Assembly (NCBI RefSeq): GCF_035917575.1
Contig: NZ_CP109090.1
Coordinates: 5,642,001 to 5,706,000 of the forward strand
DNA from: Streptomyces sp. NBC_01788
GTDB taxonomy: Bacteria; Actinomycetota; Actinomycetes; Streptomycetales; Streptomycetaceae
Length of the DNA stretch: 64,000 bases
Reading direction: 5' to 3'
Positions 1-8,105 of the stretch are shown here, piece after piece. A program made the position numbers and the translations under genes. A model generated the notes under the pieces. The model was not told where the DNA came from. It made no database searches and saw only the letters and a program-made list of their open reading frames with translations. Every line of letters starts with the position of its first letter. The stretch's first letter is position 1.

Positions 1-915
1 GAGATCAACGACAACGACGAGTTCTTCGGCAAGATCAGCCCGTCGCTGATGAACCATCAGGATCCGGGCCGCGATCTCGTCGTGATCAGCGACTGGCTGT
101 GCGCGCGGTTCGTCCGGCTGGGCTGGGTGCAGGAGATGGACCGTGCCCGTCAGCCGCAGGTGGCCAAGTACCTCGACCCGTTGCTGCGCGACCCCGCCTT
201 CGACCCGGGCCGCAAGTTCACGATGCCGTACCAGTCGGGCATCACCGGCATCGCCTACAACCGCCGCAAGCTCGGCCGCGAGATCCGCCAGGTCTCCGAC
301 CTGTGGGCGGGCGACCTCAAGGGCCGCGTCACGCTGCTGTCCGGCCTGGACGAGGCGTTCGCCCTGCTGATGCAGGCCAACGGCGTGGACATCACCAAGT
401 GGAGGACCCGCGACTTCGACAAGGTCTGCGACCAGGTGGAGCGGCAGGTCCACACGGGCCAGATCCGCCGCTTCACCGGCAACGACTACACCAAGGACCT
501 GGTCAGCGGGGACGTCCTGGCCTGCCAGGCCTATTCGGGCGACGTGATCCAGCTCCAGGCCGACAACCCCGACATCCGCTTCGTCGTGCCCGAGGAGGGC
601 GCCGAACTGTGGTCGGACTCCTGGATGATCCCCAACCGGGCCGGCCACAAGGCCAACGCGGAACGCCTGATCGACTACTACTACGACCCCGAGGTGGCCG
701 CGGAACTCGCCACCTGGGTCAACTACGTCTGCCCCGTCCCTGCGGCCCAGGGCGTGCTCGCCGACTCCAAGGACAAGGACACCGCCGAACTCGCCGAGAA
801 CCCGCTGATCTTCCCCGACGCGACCATGCGCAAGCGCCTCGCCATCGCCCGCGACATGTCCTCCGAGGAACGCGTGGACTTCGCCAAGCGCTGGAACGCC
901 ATCGTCGGCCTGTAG
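1..915 (+). CDS. Polyamine ABC transporter substrate-binding protein (PotD-like), 5'-truncated
   Basis: The reading frame is open from base 1, so the N-terminus and signal peptide lie outside the window; 304 residues remain. It is a PotD-type periplasmic binding protein of the spermidine/putrescine family. It shares blocks such as RRFTGNDYT and ANAERLID with the complete paralogue at 8106-9353, which shows the product. In the cell it would be a lipoprotein that delivers polyamine to a membrane permease; the matching permease is not in view on this side. It ends 13 bases before the HXXEE gene. Family is certain; the exact substrate is inferred. Confidence 0.9.
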   Translation, partial: EINDNDEFFGKISPSLMNHQDPGRDLVVISDWLCARFVRLGWVQEMDRARQPQVAKYLDPLLRDPAFDPGRKFTMPYQSGITGIAYNRRKLGREIRQVSDLWAGDLKGRVTLLSGLDEAFALLMQANGVDITKWRTRDFDKVCDQVERQVHTGQIRRFTGNDYTKDLVSGDVLACQAYSGDVIQLQADNPDIRFVVPEEGAELWSDSWMIPNRAGHKANAERLIDYYYDPEVAAELATWVNYVCPVPAAQGVLADSKDKDTAELAENPLIFPDATMRKRLAIARDMSSEERVDFAKRWNAIVGL

Positions 916-928
916 CAGACTCACCTGC

Positions 929-1481
929 GTGACACACACGCCGAGCGACCAACAGGTGGGCCCCGCCGTCACGTTCGGGCTGCTGGCGGCCTGGGCCCTG
1001 CACGACGCGGAGGAGTTGGCCACCGTGCGGCGGTCGTTGCGACGCCATGTACCGGTGCTGCGGGAGCGGTTCCCCCAGGTGCCGGAGGCGGTGTGGCGGC
1101 GGCTCGAATCCGTGGACACACGGGAATTCGCGGTGGCCGTGGGGCTGGTGGGCACGCTGGTCGCCGCCGCGTCCGCCGCGGGCCGGGCGAACCGGCGGGC
1201 GTTCCGCCGTGTACCAGACGACGCTGAACGCCTTCGGGCTGCACGGCCTGGTCCACCTGGTCCAGGCCGCGGCGGTGCGCGGTCACACCCCCGGGTCCGC
1301 GACCTCGCCCGTCGTGGTCGTCCCCTTCACCCTCTGGGCCCGCGCCCGCCTGCGCCGCGCCGGCGTCCTGCGCCCCACGCGCCCCCGGGACCTGGCCCTC
1401 GGCCTGGCCCTCGCGGGCGGGGCCGCGCAGGCCTCGCACGCGGCGGCCCACCGGCTGCTGGGCCGACGATCCGCTACCTGA
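929..1481 (+). pseudogene. HXXEE domain membrane protein, frameshifted
   Basis: Two overlapping frames together make one HXXEE-family protein. The first, from GTG at 929, holds the family motif HDAEE near residues 25-29. The second, one frame later, carries the conserved C-terminal half (YQTTLNAFGLHG, then TSPVVVVPFTLWARARLRR) and stops at 1481. The switch must fall around 1180-1210, in a GC run where frame +2 has to become frame +3. The whole protein would be about 184 residues. The start lacks a clear Shine-Dalgarno and lies 13 bases after the previous stop, so it may be co-transcribed. The shift is either a real inactivating indel or a sequencing error; the second frame still shows normal Streptomyces codon bias. 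HXXEE proteins have no established function. Confidence 0.75.
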
Positions 1482-2676
1482 GTGCCGCCAGCGCGATGCG
1501 TTCGGCCACCGGGTTCATGGACTCGCCCTTGGCATCCGTGGAGTTGACCGAGTAGACGAGGGTGCGGCTCAGATCGCGGGTCGCGCCGAGCACGGCGCTG
1601 TAGCCGTACCGGGCGCCGGTCTTGATCCAGTACACCCGGCCGTCGTACTCGAAGCGCTGGAGGCCCGCGCTGTAGGTGGCGCCCTCGATGCCCGCCGGGA
1701 CCGTGAACATCTCCCGCAGCTGCGGCCCCGGCACGATACGGCCGCGGAACAGCGAGTGCAGGAGCCGTTCCAGGTCGGCGGTCGTGGAGATCATGTCACC
1801 GGCCGCCCAGCGGTCCGCCTGGTTCCAGTCGGTGACGTCGACGAGGCGTGCCGTGCCGTCGGCCCCGCGCACCGCCTGGTAGCCGTGATTGTGCGGGCCG
1901 CGGATCCGCGGGTCGGTGCCGGGGAAGTAGGTGTCCCGCATACCCGCGGGGCGCAGGACGAGCCGCGTGGCCTCGGAGGCGTACGAGTGACCCGTCACCT
2001 TCTCGATGAGCAGGCCGAGGATCGTGTAGTTGATGTTCAGGTAGTCCTGCCGGCAGCCCGGCCCGAACTCCGGCCCCTTGGCCGCCGCCGACGCCACCAC
2101 CTGGCGTGGCGTCAGTGTGTCGAAGCGGTGCGCGTACTGCTCCTCGAAGTCGTCCCCGAAGCCGTCACCGGCCTGGATGCCACTGGTGTGGTTGAGTAGC
2201 TGCCGTACGGCGATGGGCTGGAAGTCCCTGGTGAGCAGGCCCGGAAGATACCGCTGGACCGGCGCGTCCAGGTCGACCCGGCCCTGTGCGGCGAGCCGCA
2301 GTACGACTGCCGCCGTCACCACCTTCGTCGTCGAACCGGCCCGGAACCGGGCGTCCGGGTCGGCCGGCCGGTCGCCGCGCAGATCGTGCACGCCCGCACT
2401 GCCGTGCCAGGTGCCGCCGGTGCCGCCGACGCGGACCAGGGCGGCCGTGGCGTCCGCGTCGGGCAGCGCGGCGATGGCGGCACGCAGCGCTTCGGCGTCC
2501 GGGCCGGACGGGGTGCGGCCGGCGGCGGGGGAGTCCCGGCCGGAGAGGACGCGGCAGGCAGCCGGTGCGGGTTCGGCGGGGGCGGGTGCGGCCAGGGCCG
2601 GTGCGGCGGCGATCGGTGCGGTGACCAGGGCGAGGGCGACGGAGGCGGCCGTCAGGGCCGTGGCGCGTGCGTGCAT
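1474..2676 (-). CDS. Secreted serine hydrolase (beta-lactamase / D-Ala-D-Ala carboxypeptidase family)
   Basis: A 400-residue exported class C beta-lactamase-like enzyme (S12 peptidase fold). An Ala-rich signal peptide covers about residues 1-30. The active-site triad of motifs is present: STTK (Ser115, Lys118), YLN (Tyr212, Asn214) and KTG (352-354). Such Streptomyces proteins act as DD-peptidases or esterases outside the membrane; the natural substrate cannot be told from sequence. ATG at 2676 was chosen because GGGAG lies just upstream and the signal peptide starts there; the frame upstream is open but has no signal. Its 3' end overlaps the convergent HXXEE gene by 8 bases. Confidence 0.88.
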   Translation of the reverse strand: MHARATALTAASVALALVTAPIAAAPALAAPAPAEPAPAACRVLSGRDSPAAGRTPSGPDAEALRAAIAALPDADATAALVRVGGTGGTWHGSAGVHDLRGDRPADPDARFRAGSTTKVVTAAVVLRLAAQGRVDLDAPVQRYLPGLLTRDFQPIAVRQLLNHTSGIQAGDGFGDDFEEQYAHRFDTLTPRQVVASAAAKGPEFGPGCRQDYLNINYTILGLLIEKVTGHSYASEATRLVLRPAGMRDTYFPGTDPRIRGPHNHGYQAVRGADGTARLVDVTDWNQADRWAAGDMISTTADLERLLHSLFRGRIVPGPQLREMFTVPAGIEGATYSAGLQRFEYDGRVYWIKTGARYGYSAVLGATRDLSRTLVYSVNSTDAKGESMNPVAERIALAALR

Positions 2677-2824
2677 CGGTGCTCCCGGAAGGTGTTCGGT
2701 GGGCTGGTGCCGAACATCCTTCAGGCGTGCGGCGGTCTGTGGATCGTCGCCGGGGAGGGCAACCGCCCCCGAGGTGACCCGGAGCAAGTTCCGGGCCGTC
2801 TCGGGGTGTTGTGGGGGCCGTCCC

Positions 2825-3532
2825 CTACGGTGCCGCCGTTTGCCCGGTGCGCAGGGTGTGCAGCAGATCGACGCGATTGGTCGTGATCGAGTCGACGCCC
2901 AGGTCGAGCAGACGGCGCAGGGAGCGGCGGGTGTCGGGGGTCCAGACGGACAGCAGGTAGCCGTCGCGGTGGACACGGGCGGCGAGGTCCCGGTCCACCA
3001 GCGTGAAGCGGTAGTTCAGCCACCGGGGCCGCACCGCGTCCAGCAGCCCGGCCCGCGGCGACGCGAGGGTCGTCCAGGTCAGCGCGATCTCGGCGGCCGG
3101 GTCGGCGGCGCGCACCGCGAGCATGGCCTCCGCGCCCGCGCAGTAGTACACGCGGTCCCGGGCCCCGCACGCCTCGACCACGTCGACGATCCGCCGCACC
3201 GCCCGCGGGCGGGCCGGGCCCGGCAGGTCGATCATCACCCGGCCGTCGCCCGTCGCGGTGAGCGCGTCCTCCAGCGTGGGCACCAGACCGTCCGTCACGT
3301 CGCGCACCTCCGCCGCGGACAGCGCGTGCAGCGGCCGGTCATGGGCCCACAGCCGCTTCAGCGACTCGTCGTGGAGCAGCACCGGAACACCGTCCCGGGT
3401 CAGCCGTACGTCGATCTCGACCGCGTCCGCGCCCTGGCCGAACGCGGAGCGCAGCGAGCCGACGGTGTTCTCGCGGAAGCGGTAGGGGTCGCCGCGGTGT
3501 GCCACGGCGGTCACGGTCTGCATGTGCCCCAT
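2825..3532 (-). CDS. Glycerophosphodiester phosphodiesterase
   Basis: A 235-residue GDPD-family TIM barrel. The N-terminus has AHRG followed by REN, then the metal-binding EID and the HDE segment, the signature order of glycerophosphodiesterases. It would hydrolyse glycerophosphodiesters to glycerol 3-phosphate and an alcohol. No signal peptide, so cytoplasmic. Start ATG at 3532 has GGCGGGA upstream; an in-frame ATG at 3523 (MQTVTAVAHRG) is a realistic alternative. It lies 20 bases downstream of the deaminase gene on the same strand and may be co-transcribed with it. Confidence 0.9.
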   Translation of the reverse strand: MGHMQTVTAVAHRGDPYRFRENTVGSLRSAFGQGADAVEIDVRLTRDGVPVLLHDESLKRLWAHDRPLHALSAAEVRDVTDGLVPTLEDALTATGDGRVMIDLPGPARPRAVRRIVDVVEACGARDRVYYCAGAEAMLAVRAADPAAEIALTWTTLASPRAGLLDAVRPRWLNYRFTLVDRDLAARVHRDGYLLSVWTPDTRRSLRRLLDLGVDSITTNRVDLLHTLRTGQTAAP

Positions 3533-3552
3533 TGTGTCCCGCCGGGTCCCGC

Positions 3553-4638
3553 TCAGGGCGCGAGCCACCGTGCGGTGTAGGCGTCGATCTCCTCCGCGAC
3601 GCGGGCCTTGCCGGCCGCGTCCATGAAGGAGGCGTGCACCGCGTTCTTGGCCAGCTCGGCCAGACCGGGCTCGTCGAGGTCGAGCAGCCGGCCGGCCACG
3701 GCGTACTCGTTGTTGAGGTCCGTGCCGAACATCGGCGGGTCGTCGGAGTTGACCGTGACGAGGACCCCGGCGCGGGCGAACTCCTTGATGGGGTGCTCCT
3801 CGATGGTGCGCACCGCCCGGGTGGCGATGTTGGAGGTCGGGCAGACCTCCAGCGGGATGCGGTGCTCGGCGAGGTGGGCGAGCAGCTTCGGGTCCTGGGC
3901 GGAGCTGGTGCCGTGGCCGATGCGCTCGGCACGCAGCTCGGTCAGCGCGTCCCACACCGTCTGGGGCCCGGTGGTCTCGCCGGCGTGCGGAACGGAGCGC
4001 AGCCCGGCGGCGATCGCCCGGTCGAAGTAGGGCTTGAACTGGGGCCGCGGTACTCCGATCTCGGGCCCGCCGAGTCCGAACGAGACCAGGCCCTCCGGGC
4101 GCAGCCGGTCGTCGGTGGCGAGCCGGGCGGTCTCCTCGGCCGACTCCAGTCCGGCCTCGCCGGGGATGTCGAAGCACCAGCGCAGTACGGTCCCGAACTC
4201 GGACTCCGCCGCCTTGCGGGCGTCCTCGATCGCGTCCATGAAGGCGCGCTCGTCGATGCCCCGCCGGGTGGAGGAGAACGGCGTGATGGTGAGCTCCGCG
4301 TAGCGGACCTGCTGCCGGGCCAGGTCGCGGGCCACCTCGTAGGTCAGCAGCCGGACGTCCTCCGGGGTGCGGATCAGGTCCACGACGGACAGGTACACCT
4401 CGATGAAGTGGGCGAAGTCCGTGAAGGTGAAGTAGTCGGTCAGGGCCTCGGGGTCGGTGGGCACCTTGGAGTCGGGGTGGCGGGCGGCCAGCTCGGAGAC
4501 GATCCGGGGGGAGGCGGAGCCGACGTGGTGCACGTGCAGTTCGGCCTTGGGCAGTCCGGCGATGAAGGCCTGCCGGTCACGCGGCGCCTGCGGGTCGAGC
4601 AGCGTGTGCGGGTCACGGGGTGCGTACTGGTCGGTCAA
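3553..4638 (-). CDS. Adenosine-deaminase-family enzyme, probable aminodeoxyfutalosine deaminase
   Basis: A 361-residue amidohydrolase of the adenosine deaminase family. The zinc site and catalytic residues are all present: HxH (His35, His37), HAGE (His218, Glu221), GHG (His242) and the SDD pair (Asp299, Asp300). The first motif reads ELHVHHVGSASP instead of the HLHLDG-type sequence of true adenosine deaminases. As I recall, that variant marks the actinobacterial group that includes S. avermitilis Sav2595, shown to deaminate 6-aminodeoxyfutalosine in the futalosine route to menaquinone. Streptomyces use that route, so this is the preferred call; adenosine deaminase is the likely automatic annotation. 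Cytoplasmic. Confidence 0.75.
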   Translation of the reverse strand: MTDQYAPRDPHTLLDPQAPRDRQAFIAGLPKAELHVHHVGSASPRIVSELAARHPDSKVPTDPEALTDYFTFTDFAHFIEVYLSVVDLIRTPEDVRLLTYEVARDLARQQVRYAELTITPFSSTRRGIDERAFMDAIEDARKAAESEFGTVLRWCFDIPGEAGLESAEETARLATDDRLRPEGLVSFGLGGPEIGVPRPQFKPYFDRAIAAGLRSVPHAGETTGPQTVWDALTELRAERIGHGTSSAQDPKLLAHLAEHRIPLEVCPTSNIATRAVRTIEEHPIKEFARAGVLVTVNSDDPPMFGTDLNNEYAVAGRLLDLDEPGLAELAKNAVHASFMDAAGKARVAEEIDAYTARWLAP

Positions 4639-4849
4639 GGGTTCCCTCCCGGGAAGGGCGCCGCGGGCCCTGGGGCGCGGCGCGGGTGATCGGCTGATCG
4701 GTGAGCACCGTCATCGTAGGCGCATGCCTCGCCGCCGCCCCCGGGCCGCCTCCCGGAGCGGAGGGCGGAGCCGCCCGGTGCCCGGCGGTCCGCCCGCGCG
4801 GGCCAGGCCTTAGCATGGCGGGGCGATCGATCGAGGGGGAGACGAGGAC

Positions 4850-5533
4850 ATGACGGACGGAACGCAGGCCGGCGGTGGCGCGGGAGCCGAGGATCCGTGG
4901 GCGCCGCCCGGTAACAGACCCTCTCTGGAGAAGAACCCGCCGGCCCCGGACCAGCCTTTCGGGCCGGATCAGCCGTCCGGCTTCCCCCCGCCCTCCGTGC
5001 ACGACCAGGAGACGATGATCTCGATGCCGGGGGCCGGTTTCCCGCCGCCCGGCTTCGGCGCCCCCACCGCGGGCTCCGTACCGCCGCCGCCCGTCGCGCC
5101 CACCGGTCCGGGCGTGCCCACCGGCCCGGTCCCCGGCGGGTACGGCTACCCCGCGTATCCGGCAGCGGGCCATGGCTGGCCCGGCATGCCGATGCCCGCG
5201 CAGAACGGGATGGGCACCGCCGCCATGGTGCTCGGCATCCTGTCCTGCGTGGGGTTCTGCTTCTACGGCATCTTCAGCGTGGTGCTCGGGGTCCTCGCCG
5301 TGGTCTTCGGCGTCAAGGGCCGTCGGAAGGCCGATCGCGGTGAGGCCAACAATCGCGGCCAGGCCCAGGCCGGCCTGATCACGGGAATCATCGGTATCGT
5401 CCTCGGCCTCGTCACGATCGCCCTGCTGGTCGTCGGCGTCGTCTATGTCAACACCGTCGAGGTCTCGGACAGCTCCCAGGACGAGGGCGCCCGCGCCCCC
5501 CTGCCGGCCGTGACCGTCCTGACCGGCCGCTGA
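4850..5533 (+). CDS. DUF4190 domain membrane protein with proline-rich N-terminus
   Basis: A 227-residue protein. Residues 1-120 are a low-complexity Pro/Gly-rich cytoplasmic segment. Two hydrophobic helices follow (about 122-155 and 177-205), flanking a conserved charged loop (KGRRKADRGEANNRGQAQAG), the DUF4190 pattern common in Streptomyces. The Pro-rich tail suggests protein-protein contact at the membrane, but no function is established. A strong GGGGGAGACGAGGAC ribosome site precedes ATG 4850. It is transcribed away from the deaminase gene; 4639-4849 is the divergent promoter region. A terminator follows directly. Confidence 0.85.
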   Translation: MTDGTQAGGGAGAEDPWAPPGNRPSLEKNPPAPDQPFGPDQPSGFPPPSVHDQETMISMPGAGFPPPGFGAPTAGSVPPPPVAPTGPGVPTGPVPGGYGYPAYPAAGHGWPGMPMPAQNGMGTAAMVLGILSCVGFCFYGIFSVVLGVLAVVFGVKGRRKADRGEANNRGQAQAGLITGIIGIVLGLVTIALLVVGVVYVNTVEVSDSSQDEGARAPLPAVTVLTGR

Positions 5534-5541
5534 CCGGCGTC

Positions 5542-5562
5542 GGCCCGCACTCGGTGCGGGCC
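5542..5562 (+). terminator. Hairpin terminator after the DUF4190 gene
   Basis: GGCCCGCAC and GTGCGGGCC form a perfect 9-bp stem with a TCG loop, 9 bases after the stop codon. An almost identical hairpin stands at 5719-5739. Confidence 0.7.
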
Positions 5563-5629
5563 GCCGCCGCCCGTCCGCCCGCCGCCGCCCCGGTCCGCCC
5601 GCCGCCGCCCGGCCGCACGCGGCCGCCGG

Positions 5630-5713
5630 ACTGGCCCGCGTGCTGCCGGACTGGTCCGTACGCCGCCGCCAAACTGGCCCACGCGCCACCAGACCGGCCC
5701 GTACGTCGCCACG
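5630..5713. repeat. Degenerate 20-23 bp tandem repeat between two matching terminators
   Basis: Four imperfect units begin at 5630, 5650, 5673 and 5693. Each begins ACYGGYCC and is followed by a GC-rich run. The stretch lies between the convergent DUF4190 and NADAR genes, is preceded by a CCG/GCC-rich run (5563-5620), and shows no convincing coding sequence. Confidence 0.5.
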
Positions 5714-5718
5714 AGCCC

Positions 5719-5739
5719 GGCCCGCACTCCGTGCGGGCC
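5719..5739 (-). terminator. Hairpin terminator of the NADAR gene
   Basis: A perfect 9-bp stem GGCCCGCAC/GTGCGGGCC with a TCC loop, ending 2 bases from the NADAR stop codon. It differs from the hairpin at 5542-5562 only in the loop. Confidence 0.65.
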
Positions 5740-5741
5740 GG

Positions 5742-6311
5742 TCAGCTCGCCCGCGTACCGGCCCGCAGCCGCTCGCGTGCCTCCATCAGGGCGAAGCCCA
5801 GCAGGTTCGGCCCGCGCCAGCGCTCCGGATCGGCCGCCGCCTCGTCGCCCGCGGCCAGTCCGATGCCCCATATCCGGTCCACCGGACTGGCTTCTACCAG
5901 CACGCGCTCGCCCGTGGCCAGCAGAAACTCGCGCAGCGCGGGGTGGGCGGCGAACTTGTGGACGCTGCCCTCCACCACGATCCGGAACCGCTCGCGCTCC
6001 CATACGCGCTCGTCGAAGCCGCGCACGAGCCGCCCCTCCTTCTTGGCCTCGGCCGGATGCCGCGCGGCCAGCACCCGCCGCTCCGCCTCCGCGTCCGCGA
6101 ACAGCCGCGCCTTGCCGGCCATCATCCAGTGCTCCGCGGTCGCGTACGGCACCGCGTCCACGGTGAACGGCGACGGCCACCACTGACTCAGACAGCTCGG
6201 TCCGACCCGGCCGTCCGGGTGCGGCCGATGTCCCCAGAAGTGCAGGTAGCGCACGCGCCTTCCCGCGCTGACTTCCCTGGTCAGAGCCTGCCAGGAGTCG
6301 ATGTTCCCCAT
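5742..6311 (-). CDS. NADAR family protein
   Basis: A 189-residue cytoplasmic protein of the NADAR (RibX-like) family. Landmarks are the N-terminal LHFWG, the central TAEHWMM followed by KARLF, and the C-terminal WRGPNLLGFALMEAR. NADAR domains act on N-glycosides: RibX-type members cleave riboflavin-pathway intermediates, and others remove ADP-ribose linked to guanine. Which activity applies here cannot be told. ATG 6311 (MGNIDSWQALT) starts the conserved region; the longer upstream frame runs into the divergent promoter and lacks family similarity. It faces the polyamine operon across a 211-base divergent region. Confidence 0.87.
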   Translation of the reverse strand: MGNIDSWQALTREVSAGRRVRYLHFWGHRPHPDGRVGPSCLSQWWPSPFTVDAVPYATAEHWMMAGKARLFADAEAERRVLAARHPAEAKKEGRLVRGFDERVWERERFRIVVEGSVHKFAAHPALREFLLATGERVLVEASPVDRIWGIGLAAGDEAAADPERWRGPNLLGFALMEARERLRAGTRAS

Positions 6312-6383
6312 GCACGCGAGTGTGGCACGCACCACTGACACACCGTCCTGCCTTTTCCGTGCCGACTCGACACCTGGTCGACA

Positions 6384-6428
6384 GATTCCGTCGCGTAACC
6401 AAAAGGCAACAACGGAATCCCTTGTTGC
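6384..6428. promoter_or_regulatory. Interlocked inverted repeats upstream of the putrescine operon
   Basis: GATTCCGT (6384-6391) pairs with ACGGAATC (6412-6419), a perfect 8-bp inverted repeat with 20 bases between the arms. Overlapping it, GCAACAA (6406-6412) pairs with TTGTTGC (6422-6428) across 9 bases. The pair lies 95-139 bases before the dehydrogenase start, where an operator for the operon's regulator would be expected. Function is inferred. Confidence 0.5.
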
Positions 6429-6522
6429 GGCCCCTGGCCTCTGCCAGGATCGGCACTCAAATCGAGCTGGAGCTACGCCACCCGCCCTCGGCGACCGAGG
6501 AGCGACGCCGGAGGAGAGCGAC

Positions 6523-8055
6523 ATGTACAACCCGGGCACAACCCCGGACCGATTCCCGGCGCAGGACCGCTTCGCGGACGGCGCGCAGTACATCTCCGGC
6601 CGGCTGACCAAGGGCACCTCGGGCAGCAGCCACGCGGTCGTCGACCCTGCCACCGGCGACGAGGTCTTCACCTACGAGCTGGCCGGCCCCGAGGACGTCG
6701 ACGCCGCGGTGGCCGCCGCGCGCGAGGCGTTCCCGGGCTGGGCGGGCGCCACGCCCGGCGACCGCTCGGACGCGCTGCACCGCTTCGCGGCCGTGCTCGC
6801 CGACCGGGCGGAGGACTTCGCCCGCGCCGAGTCTCTCCAGTGCGGCAAGCCGCTGAAGCTGACCCGCGAGTTCGACGTGCCGGGCACGATCGACAACGCC
6901 GCCTTCTTCGCGGGCGCCGCCCGGCACCTCCAGGGTCAGGCGGCCGGCGAGTTCTCCGGCGACCACACGTCCTACGTGCGCCGTGAGCCCATCGGTGTCG
7001 TCGGCTCCATCGCGCCCTGGAACTACCCGCTCCAGATGGCCGCCTGGAAGATCCTCCCGGCCGTCGCCGCGGGCAACACCATCGTGCTCAAGCCCGCCGA
7101 GCTGACCCCGCTGACCTCGCTGATGTTCGCCCAGGCCGCCACCGACGCGGGAATCCCGGACGGCGTGATCAACATCGTCACCGGCACCGGCAGGGTGGCG
7201 GGCGAGCACCTGATCGGCCACCCGGACGTGGCCATGACGTCCTTCACCGGCTCCACCGCCGTCGGCAAGCGGGTCGCCGAGATCGCCACGGCGACCGTCA
7301 AGCGCCTGCACCTGGAACTCGGCGGCAAGGCGCCCTTCGTGGTCTTCGACGACGCCGACCTGGAGGCCGCTGTCAACGGAGCGGTCGCGGGCGCGCTCAT
7401 CAACACCGGGCAGGACTGCACGGCCGCCACGCGCGTATACGTGCAGCGTCCCCTGTACGAGGAGTTCGTCGCGCGGACGGCCGCCCTGATGGAGACCGTC
7501 CGGCTGGGCGACCCGTTCGCCGCCGGCACCGACCTCGGCCCGCTGATCTCGCACGTCCAGCGCGACCGCGTCGCCGGTTTCGTCGACCGGGCGCGTGCCT
7601 ACGCGCGCGTGGTCACCGGCGGTGAGGCTCCCCGGGGCGCCCTCGAGGCCGGGGCGTACTATCGCCCCACTCTCGTCGCGGACGCGGCGCAGGACAGCGA
7701 GATCGTCCAGTCGGAGATCTTCGGTCCGGTACTGGTCGTACTGCCGTTCGACAGTGATGATGAGGGGATCCGTCTGGCCAACGACACTCCGTACGGTCTG
7801 GCGGCCTCGGCGTGGAGCCGGGACGTCTACCGGGCCAACCGCGCGACGCGGGAGATCAAGGCGGGGTGCGTATGGGTCAACGACCACATTCCGATCATCA
7901 GCGAGATGCCGCACGGCGGTTATAAGCAGTCCGGCTTCGGCAAGGACATGTCCTCGTACTCGTTCGAGGAATACACGCAGATCAAGCACGTCATGTTCGA
8001 CAACACGGCGGTGGCCCGCAAGGACTGGCACCGCACGATCTTCGGGGACCGATAG
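6523..8055 (+). CDS. Gamma-aminobutyraldehyde dehydrogenase (aldehyde dehydrogenase family)
   Basis: A 510-residue NAD(P)-dependent aldehyde dehydrogenase. The catalytic residues are Cys299 in NTGQDC and Glu265 in LELGGK; the nucleotide loop FTGST is present. The GQDC context and the position before a polyamine importer and an amine oxidase fit oxidation of 4-aminobutanal from putrescine to GABA. ATG 6523 has an excellent GGAGGAG site; the longer frame upstream overlaps the promoter and is not coding. It is first in an operon running to 13714. Related aldehydes (betaine aldehyde, aminopropanal) remain possible substrates. Confidence 0.88.
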   Translation: MYNPGTTPDRFPAQDRFADGAQYISGRLTKGTSGSSHAVVDPATGDEVFTYELAGPEDVDAAVAAAREAFPGWAGATPGDRSDALHRFAAVLADRAEDFARAESLQCGKPLKLTREFDVPGTIDNAAFFAGAARHLQGQAAGEFSGDHTSYVRREPIGVVGSIAPWNYPLQMAAWKILPAVAAGNTIVLKPAELTPLTSLMFAQAATDAGIPDGVINIVTGTGRVAGEHLIGHPDVAMTSFTGSTAVGKRVAEIATATVKRLHLELGGKAPFVVFDDADLEAAVNGAVAGALINTGQDCTAATRVYVQRPLYEEFVARTAALMETVRLGDPFAAGTDLGPLISHVQRDRVAGFVDRARAYARVVTGGEAPRGALEAGAYYRPTLVADAAQDSEIVQSEIFGPVLVVLPFDSDDEGIRLANDTPYGLAASAWSRDVYRANRATREIKAGCVWVNDHIPIISEMPHGGYKQSGFGKDMSSYSFEEYTQIKHVMFDNTAVARKDWHRTIFGDR

Positions 8056-8105
8056 CAACGACCAGGCCTCGATTCAGGCCACCTTCCCGAAAGGGCACCA
8101 CGCGC

